Of a stretch of 64,000 nt of DNA, positions 25,979 to 35,061 are shown one piece after another. The position numbers were made by a program, and so were the translations under genes. How positions within the stretch are numbered: the first letter of the stretch is position 1; the number at the start of each line of letters is the position of its first letter. The stretch is from Myxococcus landrumus (lineage in GTDB: Bacteria; Myxococcota; Myxococcia; Myxococcales; Myxococcaceae). A model generated the notes under the pieces. The model saw only the letters and a program-made list of their open reading frames with translations. It did no database searches and was not told the origin of the DNA. The stretch is taken from positions 8,052,501 through 8,116,500 of the forward strand of contig NZ_CP071091.1 of the NCBI RefSeq assembly GCF_017301635.1, read 5' to 3'.

Positions 25979-26599
25979 TCAGGTCGCCGAGCGCGGCTTC
26001 GCGCCCAGCCGCTCCATCGCCTGACGGAACACGGAGTAGTCCTGCGCGCCCTGGATGCCGAAGCGGTCGCCCAGCACGAACGTGGGCACCGCGGTGACGC
26101 CCATCTCGCGGGCCTCGCGCACCGAGTCCTCCACCACCTTCTCGAACTGGCCACTCTCGACGGCGCGCTGGAGCGCGTCCGGGTCCAGGCCCGCCTCTTC
26201 GGCCGCGCCTCGGAGCGTGTCCCACTGCCAGAGGTCCTGACCCTCGCTCCAGTACCGGCGCAGGATGGCCGAGTGGTACGGCTCCAGCTTTCCCTGCGTC
26301 CTCGCGTACTCCGTCGCCTGATGCGCCCGGCGCGTGGAGGGGATGACCTCCCCGTAGACCATCTTCAGCCCGGCCTCCGCCGCCCGGACCTTCAGCGGAT
26401 AGTTCGGGTCCTTCAGCTTCTCGCGGATGTGGGCGGGAAGGGGGAGCCCCTCGGGCGGCGTCTCGGGGCGGAGGAAGTACGGCTTCCAGTCCACCTCGAT
26501 GTCGAACTCCTGTCGGAGCTTCTTCACCTCCTGGAGACCGATGTAGCACCAGGGGCAGACGAAGTCGGACCAGACGCGGACGGTGATGGGCTCACTCAT
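25979..26599 (-). CDS. DsbA-family oxidoreductase, FrnE-like
   Basis: 206 residues, no signal peptide, so cytoplasmic like FrnE. The redox motif CPWC is at Cys15-Cys18 directly after the first strand, and the cis-Pro loop is GVTAVPTFV. The helical insertion between (including ILRRYWSEGQDLWQWDTL) is typical of FrnE/2-hydroxychromene isomerase-like members of the thioredoxin fold. Role: thiol-disulfide exchange, probably in oxidative stress; substrate unknown. Transcribed away from the S9 peptidase gene. Confidence 0.92.
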   Translation of the reverse strand: MSEPITVRVWSDFVCPWCYIGLQEVKKLRQEFDIEVDWKPYFLRPETPPEGLPLPAHIREKLKDPNYPLKVRAAEAGLKMVYGEVIPSTRRAHQATEYARTQGKLEPYHSAILRRYWSEGQDLWQWDTLRGAAEEAGLDPDALQRAVESGQFEKVVEDSVREAREMGVTAVPTFVLGDRFGIQGAQDYSVFRQAMERLGAKPRSAT

Positions 26600-26699
26600 G
26601 CCCTCTCACTAACCCGGGTGCCGCGCCACGTCATGGCTTCCTCGCGCCAAGGGCTCACCCGCCCGGTCCTCGCGGCGTGGGGGTCCACCCTCCTTGGCC

Positions 26700-26735
26700 G
26701 TATGCCAGCGCTCTTTCTTGACGCGCCGGGCATAC
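26700..26735. promoter_or_regulatory. 7-bp inverted repeat upstream of the S9 peptidase gene
   Basis: GTATGCC at 26700-26706 and its reverse complement GGCATAC at 26729-26735, separated by 22 bp, lie in the 265-bp divergent region between the DsbA-like and S9 peptidase genes. It could be an operator. The rest of that region shows no promoter I would defend. Confidence 0.3.
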
Positions 26736-26864
26736 AGCGGGCGCTCGCATGTTCCTGGGCCCCAAGGTGGACAGCGCCCAGAGGAGCGGGCACGGTCCAC
26801 CCCCGAAAGCCCCGCCCGTCCGCTTGTCTGGAGGCAAGCGCGCGGGCCTACCCTGGAGGACACC

Positions 26865-28898
26865 TTGCCGCTGTCGCTAGTCGCGGCCCTGGCCCTCGCC
26901 GCAGCCCCGGCGCAGGCCCGGACCCAGCCGTTCAATCACCACGACATGGTCTCGATGCGCCGGCTGAGCAACCCGCGCGTCTCCCCCGACGGCACGCAGG
27001 TCGTCTACGTCCTGCGCACCACCGACCTGGAGGCCAATCGAGGCCGCAATGACTTGTGGCTCGTCAACCTCGATGGGACTGGCTCGCGCCAGCTCACGTC
27101 GCATCCGGACTCGGACTCGGACCCCCTCTGGGCCCCGGACGGCAAGAGCCTCTTCTTCCTCTCCTCGCGCGGCGGCTCCTCGCAGGTGTGGCGCCTGCCG
27201 GTGGACGGCGGCGAGCCGCTCCAGGTGACGAAGCTCCCCCTGGACGTCGGCAGCTTCAAGCTGTCGCCGGACGGCGCGAAGCTGGCCGTGGGCATGGAGG
27301 TGTTCCCCGACTGCGGCACGCTGGAGTGCACCCCCCAGCGCGAGGCGGAGCGCACCAAGCGTAAGGCCACCGGCCGCACCTACGACAAGCTGTTCGCCCG
27401 TCACTGGGACACGTGGAAGGACGGCCGGCGCTCGCACGTGTTCGTCGTCCCCGTGGCCGGCGGCGCGCCCGTGGACGTGATGAAGGGCATGGACGCGGAC
27501 GGTCCGACCAAGCCCTTCGGCGGCCCGGAGGAGTTCACCTTCACGCCGGACAGCAAGAGCGTCGTCTTCACCGCTCGTGACGTGGGCCGCGCCGAGTCCT
27601 GGTCCACCGACCTGGACCTGTTCGTGGCTCCGGTGGACGGCAAGGCGAAGCCGCGCAAGCTCACCGAGAAGAACCGCGCCACGGACACCAGCCCCGTGTT
27701 CAGCCCGGATGGCAAGACGCTCGCGTACCTGGCGATGTCGCGCCCGGGCTACGAGGCGGACCGCTACCGCGTCATCCTCCGCTCGTGGCCGGGTGGCCAG
27801 GAGCGCGTGCTCGCCGAGGACTGGGACCGCTCCGCCGGCTCGCTCGCCTGGAGCGCGGACAGCAAGACGCTCTACGCGGCGGCGAACCACCTCGGCCAGC
27901 AGCCCATCTTCGCGCTGGACGCGGCCGGTGGCCCGGTGCGCCAGCTCACGAAGGACGGCAACGCGGATGCTCCGCAGCCGGCCGCCGGGGGCCGCGTCGT
28001 CTACGTGTATGACGACCTGGACTCGCCCGCGGACCTGTTCGTGATGAACGCGGATGGCTCCGGCGCGAAGCAGATTACGGATGTGAACCAGGAGACGCTG
28101 GCGCGCGTGCGCTTCGGCGGCTTCGAGCAGTTCGAGTTCCCGGGCTGGAACAACGAGACGGTGCGCGCGTACGTGGTGAAGCCGGTCGACTTCGACCCGA
28201 AGCGCCAGTACCCGCTGGCCTTCCTCATCCACGGCGGACCGCAGGGCTCGTTCGGCAACCACTTCCACTACCGATGGAACCCGCAGGTGTACGCGGGCCG
28301 CGGCTACGTGGCGGTGATGGTCGACTTCCACGGCTCCACGGGCTACGGCCAGGCCTTCACCGACTCCATCCGCGATGACTGGGGTGGCAAGCCGCTGGAG
28401 GACTTGCAGAAGGGCGTGGCGACGGCGCTGCAGCGCTACCCGTTCATCTCCAAGGAGAAGAAGTGCGCGCTGGGCGCGAGCTACGGCGGGTACATGATCA
28501 ACTGGATTGCCGGCAACTGGCCGGACGGCTTCAAGTGCCTGGTCAACCACGACGGCATCCTCGATGAGCGCATGGGCTACTTCGACACCGAGGAGCTGTG
28601 GTTCCCGGAGTGGGAGCACAAGGGCACGCCGTGGGACAACCCGGAGGGTTACGGCAAGCACAGCCCCATCAACCACGTGGCGAAGTGGAAGACGCCGATG
28701 ATGGTGGTGCACGGTGGCCAGGACTTCCGCGTCGTGGAGACGCAGGGCCTGGGCACGTTCACCGCGCTCCAGCGCAAGGGCATCCCCTCCAAGCTCCTCT
28801 ACTTCCCCGAGGAGAACCACTGGGTCCTGCGCCCCGCCAACAGCCTCCAGTGGCACGACGAGGTGTTGGCCTGGCTGGACCAGTGGACGCGCAACTAG
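26865..28898 (+). CDS. S9 family peptidase (acylaminoacyl/dipeptidyl peptidase-like)
   Basis: 677 residues from a TTG with GGAGG at 26855-26859, five bases before it; the ORF reads 57 codons further upstream without domain. The N-terminus LPLSLVAALALAAAPAQA is a short signal peptide lacking the usual positive charge. An N-terminal beta-propeller of TolB/WD40-like blades (LSNPRVSPDGTQVVYVLR, DPLWAPDGKSLFFLSSRGG) precedes an alpha/beta-hydrolase domain. The catalytic triad is Ser539 in GASYGGYM, Asp620 in HGGQDFRV and His652 in ENHWVL. Expected to cleave short peptides in the periplasm or outside the cell, which fits a predatory, proteolytic lifestyle. A strong hairpin follows the stop. Confidence 0.95.
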   Translation: MPLSLVAALALAAAPAQARTQPFNHHDMVSMRRLSNPRVSPDGTQVVYVLRTTDLEANRGRNDLWLVNLDGTGSRQLTSHPDSDSDPLWAPDGKSLFFLSSRGGSSQVWRLPVDGGEPLQVTKLPLDVGSFKLSPDGAKLAVGMEVFPDCGTLECTPQREAERTKRKATGRTYDKLFARHWDTWKDGRRSHVFVVPVAGGAPVDVMKGMDADGPTKPFGGPEEFTFTPDSKSVVFTARDVGRAESWSTDLDLFVAPVDGKAKPRKLTEKNRATDTSPVFSPDGKTLAYLAMSRPGYEADRYRVILRSWPGGQERVLAEDWDRSAGSLAWSADSKTLYAAANHLGQQPIFALDAAGGPVRQLTKDGNADAPQPAAGGRVVYVYDDLDSPADLFVMNADGSGAKQITDVNQETLARVRFGGFEQFEFPGWNNETVRAYVVKPVDFDPKRQYPLAFLIHGGPQGSFGNHFHYRWNPQVYAGRGYVAVMVDFHGSTGYGQAFTDSIRDDWGGKPLEDLQKGVATALQRYPFISKEKKCALGASYGGYMINWIAGNWPDGFKCLVNHDGILDERMGYFDTEELWFPEWEHKGTPWDNPEGYGKHSPINHVAKWKTPMMVVHGGQDFRVVETQGLGTFTALQRKGIPSKLLYFPEENHWVLRPANSLQWHDEVLAWLDQWTRN

Positions 28899-28915
28899 CG
28901 TGAGCAGGTGACACT

Positions 28916-28946
28916 CCGGGGCCCGCGTCACACGAGCGGGCCCCGG
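28916..28946. terminator. Strong hairpin between convergent genes
   Basis: Perfect 11-bp stem CCGGGGCCCGC / GCGGGCCCCGG with a 9-nt loop, followed on the plus strand by CGTTTGT. It lies 18 bp after the peptidase stop and 14 bp beyond the stop of the convergent lipoprotein gene, so it can serve both. Confidence 0.75.
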
Positions 28947-28959
28947 CGTTTGTCATCCG

Positions 28960-29238
28960 TCAGGGAATGCCGGCGCAGTCGATGAGGCAGCGCTCCACGG
29001 CCTCCGCGCAGCTGCGGTCCGACAGGCAGTCGGCGCACTCCTCGACGCGCTCGCGGCGGTCCTTGGTGTTCTTGTCTTCGACCCAGTCGTTGATGTCGTC
29101 GGCGCAGCGCCCCGTGTCGAGGTCGTCGTCGATGCACTCCTGGCGGCGGTCGCAGATGGTGTCGGCGTTGCTGGAGCAACCCGTGAGCACCGCGCCGAGG
29201 GCGAGCAGGGTCATCACCGTGATTTTTCGGATGGACAT
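28960..29238 (-). CDS. Small cysteine-rich lipoprotein
   Basis: 92 residues. MSIRKITVMTLLALGAVLTGC is a canonical lipoprotein signal with an LTGC box. The mature ~70 residues are acidic and hold eight further Cys (CDRRQEC, RCADD, ECADCLSDRSC, RCLIDC), which probably form disulfides in a small helical domain. Similar short Cys-rich lipoproteins are common in myxobacteria; function unknown. Confidence 0.8.
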   Translation of the reverse strand: MSIRKITVMTLLALGAVLTGCSSNADTICDRRQECIDDDLDTGRCADDINDWVEDKNTKDRRERVEECADCLSDRSCAEAVERCLIDCAGIP

Positions 29239-29286
29239 GGGCGGTGTCCTAGCGCACCCGGCCGCCTCCGAAAACTGTCCCGAGCG

Positions 29287-29712
29287 CTAGTGTCGGGCGC
29301 TGGCGCCGGAGGCTTCCGGCCGGGCGAGCTTGCCGGGCGGGGGTGGCAGGGCCGGTGAGGGGGTGGGGCGCTTGGGCTCGGGCTGCCAGGGCCAGCGGCC
29401 CTCGAGCTCCACGGTGAGGGTGAAGCTGAGGAACGTCCGGATGAGGACGATGACGCCCAGCACGAGGACGCCCGAGAGGGTGGGCTGGTCGCTCACGGTG
29501 CGGATGATGTCCGCGGCGACCAGGAACTCCAGGCCGAGCAGGATGGCGCGGCCCAGGTTGAGCCGGAAGCGCCGGTAGGCCTCCGAGGCCGAGAGCCCCT
29601 GGCGCCGGAACAGCAGGAGCCCCGTGCCGAGCAGGGCGCCCAGCACCATGGAGCCCACCCCCGCGAGCTCCATCAGCCGGGCGGACAACGAGACGAGCGG
29701 CCGGATGTCCAT
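29287..29712 (-). CDS. DUF1622 family membrane protein
   Basis: 141 residues from ATG 29712, fixed by GAGGAGG with a 6-nt spacer; the longer ORF adds nine unlikely residues. Two to three hydrophobic helices are present, and LGRAILLGLEFLVAADIIRT followed by LIRTFLSFTLTVELEGRWPW is the DUF1622 signature. The last ~35 residues are a Pro-rich tail. No known function. A gap of 140 bp separates it from the peptidase-MA gene upstream on the same strand. Confidence 0.88.
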   Translation of the reverse strand: MDIRPLVSLSARLMELAGVGSMVLGALLGTGLLLFRRQGLSASEAYRRFRLNLGRAILLGLEFLVAADIIRTVSDQPTLSGVLVLGVIVLIRTFLSFTLTVELEGRWPWQPEPKRPTPSPALPPPPGKLARPEASGASARH

Positions 29713-29852
29713 GGCGCCTCCTCGTCTGAACGTAGACACCCGGAGCGGCGCACTTGAGGAGCGGGGGGCACAGCGCCCGTCGGCCTGCTCCCGTGGGCCC
29801 GAGGACCTGATGGGAGGACTGTCGCGGCTCCGCGCCCCTTCGAGAGGCGACG

Positions 29853-31616
29853 TCAGCGCCCCGCGTCCGGAGGTGTCGCGGCCGGTGTCGTCGCGGGCTT
29901 CGCGGGCTCGCCGCCCGTCGCGGGCACGGTGGTCTCCGACAGCGCTCCATCGTCCCGGAGGAAGCGCTGCGCGAGCTGGTCCACCTCCGCGGGCTTCAAG
30001 CCGGTGAGCACCGCCGTGGCCGTCTTCGCGCGCGTCGCCAGCGCCGTCTCCCCCAGCGCGCCGTGGATGCGCGTGAGCGCGACGTGAATCTCCGGGTCGA
30101 ACGGGTCCGAAGCGAGCGCCTCCAGGTACGCCGTCTTCGACTTGGGGTAGTCCTTGCGGTGCAGCAGGATGCGGCCCAGGTGGACGTTCGTCGCGGGGGA
30201 GCCCGGGTGGACGCGCAGGCTGCCGCGCAGCACCGACTCCGCCTCGTCCAGCCGCTTGAGCTCCAGGAGCGCCAGCGCGTACTTGTTGGAGACGGACTCG
30301 TACTTGTCGCCCACCAGCTTGTGGGCCTTGGCGTACTCCTCGGCGGCGGCCTTCACGCGGTTGCGCTCACGCAGCAGTTCGCCCAGGTGCGCGAACTTGC
30401 GCGCTGGCACCTCCGCCACCTCGTTGAAGTCGCCGAAGGAGATTTCGCGCCCCTTCTTCTCGCTGTCGTCCTTCACCTTGCCCTTGGCGTCCTCCTTCAA
30501 CACCACGCGGTCATCGCGAGGCACCAGCTCCGCCGGGAAGGGCTGCTTCTTGATGTGCGCCAGCCACGCCTTCTCGAAGAGGGGGAAGCTCATGCCCATC
30601 GCCGCCTCCACCGCCTTCTTGTCCGTCTGCCCCGCCTTCAGCTCGCCCACCACCGCGCGCAGCCCCGCCGCGCCCTTGGACTGGTGCACGTAGTCGATGG
30701 CGTAGAACACCTCCGCGAACGCGGTGGCCGCGTCCTCCGCCGTGGGCAGCAAGGCGATGGACGGATGCATCTTCTCGAACGGGATGAGCGTGTCCGCCTT
30801 CACCCGCTTGCCGAGCAGCGCCTGCGTGGAGGGCGTCATCGCCAGGCCCGCCTTGCCGCGCCAGCGCGACTCCAGGAACTTGGCCAACCCCTCGTGCAAC
30901 CAGATGGGCACCGAGTTGCGGCTCATCTGGCTCACCACCAGGTGGATGTACTCGTGCGCGAGCGTGTCCTGCCAGTCGTAGCCCTGCGCCACCGCCTTGG
31001 GGCTGGTCACCATCAGCTTGTTGAACTTGCAGATGGCGATGGTGCCCGTGGTGCGAATCTGCTTCTCGGTGAGCGTGCTCACCTTCGACAGCTCGCGCGC
31101 GTTGTTCACCACCTCCACGCGAATCTTCCCGCCCGGAGGTGTCCACCCCAAGTCCTCCGCCATGGCGCGGTGGATGGCCTCCAGCGTCTCCAGCGCGTAG
31201 GGCACCAGCACCTGCTCCTTGCCCTTGGGGTACAGGAAGATGAAGTGCTCGCTCTCCGCGCGCTCGTGGCTCTTGACGATGTCCCGCGTGTCCTTGGCCA
31301 GCCGCAGGTAGCTGCCGGGCTTGTCCTCGATGTTGGCGCCCGTGAGGAGCTCCACCGCGTCGTCGTAGCGGCCCTCCTCGAAGGCCACCCGGCCCTGGAA
31401 GTACTTGAGCGGCTCCACGTCGGCGGGAATCAGCTTCTCCGCCTCGGACAGCTCGCGCCGGGCACCGGGCACGTCCCAGTCGTCCAGGCTCTGCTCCACC
31501 TGGCCCAGCCGCGTCTTCACCTCGTCCTTGAGCGACGCGTCCTGCGCGGCGGCGGGCACGGCCAGCCCCAACACCAGCGCGAGCGCCACCCAGCGGTTCT
31601 TCTGGCCGTTCCTCAC
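29853..31616 (-). CDS. Peptidase-MA-like protein with TPR repeats
   Basis: 587 residues. A signal peptide (WVALALVLGLAVPAAAQ) is followed by TPR-like helices, then a gluzincin-type domain with HEYIHLVVSQM as the HExxH site and WLHEGLAKFLE supplying the usual downstream Glu, as in the peptidase MA family. A second TPR block follows (EYAKAHKLVGDKYESVSNKY, DEAESVLRGSLRVHPG) and a Pro/Ala-rich tail. Probably a periplasmic protease or protease-like scaffold. Its ATG overlaps the stop of the DUF4175-like gene by 4 nt (ATGA), so the two are translationally coupled and likely work together. Confidence 0.88.
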   Translation of the reverse strand: MRNGQKNRWVALALVLGLAVPAAAQDASLKDEVKTRLGQVEQSLDDWDVPGARRELSEAEKLIPADVEPLKYFQGRVAFEEGRYDDAVELLTGANIEDKPGSYLRLAKDTRDIVKSHERAESEHFIFLYPKGKEQVLVPYALETLEAIHRAMAEDLGWTPPGGKIRVEVVNNARELSKVSTLTEKQIRTTGTIAICKFNKLMVTSPKAVAQGYDWQDTLAHEYIHLVVSQMSRNSVPIWLHEGLAKFLESRWRGKAGLAMTPSTQALLGKRVKADTLIPFEKMHPSIALLPTAEDAATAFAEVFYAIDYVHQSKGAAGLRAVVGELKAGQTDKKAVEAAMGMSFPLFEKAWLAHIKKQPFPAELVPRDDRVVLKEDAKGKVKDDSEKKGREISFGDFNEVAEVPARKFAHLGELLRERNRVKAAAEEYAKAHKLVGDKYESVSNKYALALLELKRLDEAESVLRGSLRVHPGSPATNVHLGRILLHRKDYPKSKTAYLEALASDPFDPEIHVALTRIHGALGETALATRAKTATAVLTGLKPAEVDQLAQRFLRDDGALSETTVPATGGEPAKPATTPAATPPDAGR

Positions 31617-34600
31617 TTCACCAGCTCCTCGTAGTAGCGCTTCACCTGCTCGCGGTACTTCTCCGGCGCGCCCTGCTTCATCGCGTCCAGCAGGTCCTTG
31701 CGGAACTCCTTGGGCGCCTGGAAGGCATCCTCGTCGGGCAGCTCCACCTGGTCCTTCGGGTCCCGGCCCGCGTTGCCCTGCTTGCGCCCGCTCATGCCAC
31801 CCGGCAGGGGAAGCCCCCCCTTGCGGCCCTTCTGGCCCTGCTGCATCTGCTGCTGGAACTGGCGCAGTCCCTCCAGCGCCGCTTGCTGCTCGCCATAGCC
31901 CCGGCCCGGGTCCTTGCCCTGCATCCGCTGCGCGGCCTCACCCATGCGCTGGCCCACGCCCTCCATCTGCTGCGCGGCCTCCTCGCCGAACAGCGGCGCC
32001 GTCTGCTCCATCTCTTCCATCTGCTGCCGCAGGTTCTGCGTGCGCTGCTCCAACTGCTGCTGCTCCTGGGAGAGCTGCTGCAACTGCTGCTTCTCCTGCT
32101 GGGAGAGCTGGGAGCCGGGAGGCGGGAAGAGCGACTGGAGCTGGCGATTGATGTCCTGCACGTTGCGCGCGTCGCGCTCCAGCTTCTGGGCCAGGTCCGC
32201 GGACTGCTGCCGCACCTCGGGCGGGTTGCCGAACATCTCGTCGAGCTGCTTCTGCTGCTCGCCCAGCGTGGACAACTGCCGGGCCGCGTCCTCCGCGCGC
32301 GTGGCGGCCTCCGAGGCCAGGTCGAAGTCATTCACCTTCAGCGCGTTCTCCACGTTGCTCAGCTCCGACTGAATCTCCTCCAGCGGGCGCGCGGCGCGGC
32401 TGTTGAGGTGCTCCGGGTTGAGCTTGTCGTAGGTCTGCTGGGCCTGCTGCACCTTGCGCATCAGGTCGTCCTTGATGGCCTGGCCGCGCTCGCTCAGCCG
32501 CTCCTTGTTCTGCGCCCGGGCCTGGTCGCGCAGCTTGCGCGTCTGGTCCGCCACGCGCTGCTGCTCGTCCACGGTGCCCTTCAGGTCCTCCATGAACTTG
32601 CCGAACTTCTCCGCCAGCTCCGGGTACTGCTCCCCGCCGAACTCCTCGTTGGCTTCGTCCAGGCCCTTGAGCATCTCGTCCATCTGCATGCCCAGCTCCT
32701 GGAGCTTCGCGAGCGCCTCGTCCGTCTTGCCCTCGCGCATCAGCTTCTCCACGTCCTCCAGGGCGCTTTGCAGGTCCTGGTCCTTCATCATCTCGGACAG
32801 GGCCTCGGCGTTGAGGTGCTCGTCGCGGATGCCCTTGCGCATCTCCGCCATGCGCTGCATCAGCTCCTGGATGCGGGACTTGAGCTGCTGAATCTGCTCC
32901 ATCACCGCCTGGCGCGCGGACTCGTCCGGGTTGGCCTTGAACTGCTCAATCAGCCGCGACAGCTCGCGGCGCTCCTGGGAGAGCTGCTTGGCCATCTCCT
33001 GGAGCGCCTCCAGCTTCTGCCGGTCCAGCAGCGCCTCCAGGTAGAGGATGTCCTTCTCCAGCTCCTCGATTTCCTCCGACACCACGGCGGACAGGCGGTT
33101 GCCGGTGCCCCAGTCCTCGCCCCGGGCGCGCTGCGTGCGCAGGTAGAGGCGGCGGAAGTCCGCGGTGCCGCCGATGTGGCTGCCCAGCGACTCGGAGATG
33201 TTGGCGAGGGCGGAGACCAGCTCGGTGGGCACGTCGCGCTCGCGCGACAGCGTCTGCGCCAGGGTGCGCATGTCGATGATGAGCTGCTGTCCGCTGGTAT
33301 CCACGGAGGCCGCGGTGGCGATGGCCTGCGGGTCCTTCTGCTTCTCCCGGTCCGGTCCCTCCAGGCGGTCCGCGAGGTGGTCCACCATGCGGCCCCACAG
33401 CTGCTCGGCCTTCTCCAGCGCGGCGCGGTGGTGCTCGGCGGCGGAGTAGATGCGCAGCACCTGCGTGCGGCTGACGCCCTTCTTGGGGCCCTCCACCGCG
33501 TCGTTGTCCTGCGCCTCCACGAAGTACGTAATCCGGTCTCCGGGGTCCACCTTGAGCGAGCCCAAGTCCCACGCGTACGTGTCGCGGCTCCTCCGTCCGT
33601 CCTCGCGCCGCAACTGCACCCGCGTGTCCTGCTGCGAGCCCGGCTTGCGGAACACGAGCGACAGGGACGACAGGCCGTAGTCGTCGGTGGCCTCGTACTT
33701 GAGCGTCACCTTCTGCCCCGGGTCCACCTCCAGCTCGGCCGCGGGCGTCATCAGCGTCACCTGCGGCGGCTTGTCGGCCTCCACCGTGAGGGTGATGTCC
33801 GGGCCCACCGCGAGGGGTTTCTCGCGCTTGCCGTAGAAGACGAAGCGGTAGTGGCCGCTCTGCTTCGCGATGAAGGTGCCCTCCAGGTCTCGGTTGCCGG
33901 TGACCTTCAGCGGCACGGACTCGGTGCCGTTGAGGACCAGCTCCGCGCGCTCGATGGCGCGGTCCGAGCGCGTCTTGAGCTGGATTTCCGTGCCCGCCGG
34001 AGCACTCACCGCGCCGTCGGTGCCGGGGACGGTGCGCTGGGACAGGCCCGTGTAGGCGGGGTAGCGGTACGTCAGCTCGATGTCACCGGTGATGGGCTCG
34101 GCCTGGGCCTGCGTCTCCGGCGCGCGCGATGCCTCCACGATGCGCTTGAGGCCCGCGCTCCACTTCTCGCCCCAGATGCCCAGCACCAGCGCGAGGAGCA
34201 GGAGCACGCCGAAGGTGAGCAGGCCCGCGCGCTGGACGGGGCGCACGTCGACGATGGCGCGCACGTCCACGGTGCGCACGCGCTGGTCCATCTGCTGGAG
34301 GAACGCGTCCGCCAGCTCCGGCGAGCCGTTGGCGTGCACGCCGCGCTCGCGCATCAACTCCACTGCGGCCAGCACGTCCAGGGACAGCTCCGGCCGGCGC
34401 TGGCCCACCAGCCGCGCGGTGAGCACGTCGTCGCCCACGCGCCGCCGCGCGAGCCACAGCCCGAAGACACACGCCAGCGCCACCCCCACCGGAACCGCGA
34501 CCCCGACAAGGGAGCCACCCAGTCGCGGGGCCACCAGCCCGAGCAGCCCTCCGCCCACCGTCAGGACGGCGGCGGCCACCACCCCGAACGCGGCGCCCTG

Positions 34601-34759
34601 GAGCCACAGGAAGCGGCGCTGACGCGCGCGCACGGCCTGGAGCAGCGCCTCCACACCCCGGCCTCGCGAGGACACCCCCACCGGAGTGGGCGCGCTCGGA
34701 GGCGGAGGAGGCGGGGGCGGCAACTCGGGGCCTGGGCTCTGCGGGGTGTCGAGGTTCAC
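31613..34759 (-). CDS. DUF4175-like large membrane protein with coiled coils
   Basis: 1048 residues. A Pro-rich N-terminus is followed by two hydrophobic segments (WLQGAAFGVVAAAVLTVGGG and VGVAVPVGVALACVFGLWLA) and a third at LLTFGVLLLLALVLGIWG. Residues ~230-470 are beta-rich, Ig-like (DIELTYRYPAYTGLS, HYRFVFYGKREKP). From ~480 on the protein is a long Gln/Glu/Arg-rich coiled coil (QQLQQLSQEQQQLEQRTQNL). This layout fits DUF4175 proteins. It is coupled to the peptidase-MA gene. In other bacteria such proteins lie near MoxR-type operons; one lies 15 kb away here but not adjacent. Role unknown. Confidence 0.85.
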   Translation of the reverse strand: MNLDTPQSPGPELPPPPPPPPSAPTPVGVSSRGRGVEALLQAVRARQRRFLWLQGAAFGVVAAAVLTVGGGLLGLVAPRLGGSLVGVAVPVGVALACVFGLWLARRRVGDDVLTARLVGQRRPELSLDVLAAVELMRERGVHANGSPELADAFLQQMDQRVRTVDVRAIVDVRPVQRAGLLTFGVLLLLALVLGIWGEKWSAGLKRIVEASRAPETQAQAEPITGDIELTYRYPAYTGLSQRTVPGTDGAVSAPAGTEIQLKTRSDRAIERAELVLNGTESVPLKVTGNRDLEGTFIAKQSGHYRFVFYGKREKPLAVGPDITLTVEADKPPQVTLMTPAAELEVDPGQKVTLKYEATDDYGLSSLSLVFRKPGSQQDTRVQLRREDGRRSRDTYAWDLGSLKVDPGDRITYFVEAQDNDAVEGPKKGVSRTQVLRIYSAAEHHRAALEKAEQLWGRMVDHLADRLEGPDREKQKDPQAIATAASVDTSGQQLIIDMRTLAQTLSRERDVPTELVSALANISESLGSHIGGTADFRRLYLRTQRARGEDWGTGNRLSAVVSEEIEELEKDILYLEALLDRQKLEALQEMAKQLSQERRELSRLIEQFKANPDESARQAVMEQIQQLKSRIQELMQRMAEMRKGIRDEHLNAEALSEMMKDQDLQSALEDVEKLMREGKTDEALAKLQELGMQMDEMLKGLDEANEEFGGEQYPELAEKFGKFMEDLKGTVDEQQRVADQTRKLRDQARAQNKERLSERGQAIKDDLMRKVQQAQQTYDKLNPEHLNSRAARPLEEIQSELSNVENALKVNDFDLASEAATRAEDAARQLSTLGEQQKQLDEMFGNPPEVRQQSADLAQKLERDARNVQDINRQLQSLFPPPGSQLSQQEKQQLQQLSQEQQQLEQRTQNLRQQMEEMEQTAPLFGEEAAQQMEGVGQRMGEAAQRMQGKDPGRGYGEQQAALEGLRQFQQQMQQGQKGRKGGLPLPGGMSGRKQGNAGRDPKDQVELPDEDAFQAPKEFRKDLLDAMKQGAPEKYREQVKRYYEELVK

Positions 34760-35061
34760 GCTGTCCTGTCCGCTCGGAGTCGAGGCAACCCCTGGCGGGG
34801 GGGCCTATTTCCCGATTCTCTAGCAACGGCCGACGGGCCGCGAGGTGCTTGAGCCTCGTGTTTTCTCCCGAGGCGGGTGGGGGTGTCCGGAGGACGAAGA
34901 ACGAGGTGGGGGGAGGGTCCGGGAGGCAACGCGCGGCCAGGGCGCCAACGGGCCTCGCGGGACGGCGGCGAGGCGGGGCCCTGGGGGCATGGTTCCGCGG
35001 GGGAAAGCTGGGGGGCTGGCAGGAGGCCAGCCCTCGGGGGTGTGGGTGACGACGTGTCTGC
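34760..35061. other. 302-bp gap without a gene
   Basis: Lies between the DUF4175-like and MarR genes, both on the minus strand. It holds a terminator-like hairpin near 35013-35033 and a smaller 6-bp inverted repeat GCCTCG/CGAGGC at 34853-34874. It must also contain the promoter for the DUF4175-peptidase operon, which I cannot point to. Confidence 0.5.
35013..35033 (-). terminator. Hairpin downstream of the MarR gene
   Basis: Perfect 8-bp stem GGGCTGGC / GCCAGCCC with a 5-nt loop, starting 28 bp after the MarR stop on the minus strand. On that strand it is followed by a C-run rather than T-run. Confidence 0.5.

Noticed and set aside
31883..34852. 989-codon plus-strand frame opposite the DUF4175-like gene
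   Set aside because: Leu/His/Arg-rich shadow of the coiled-coil coding region; no start signal or domain.
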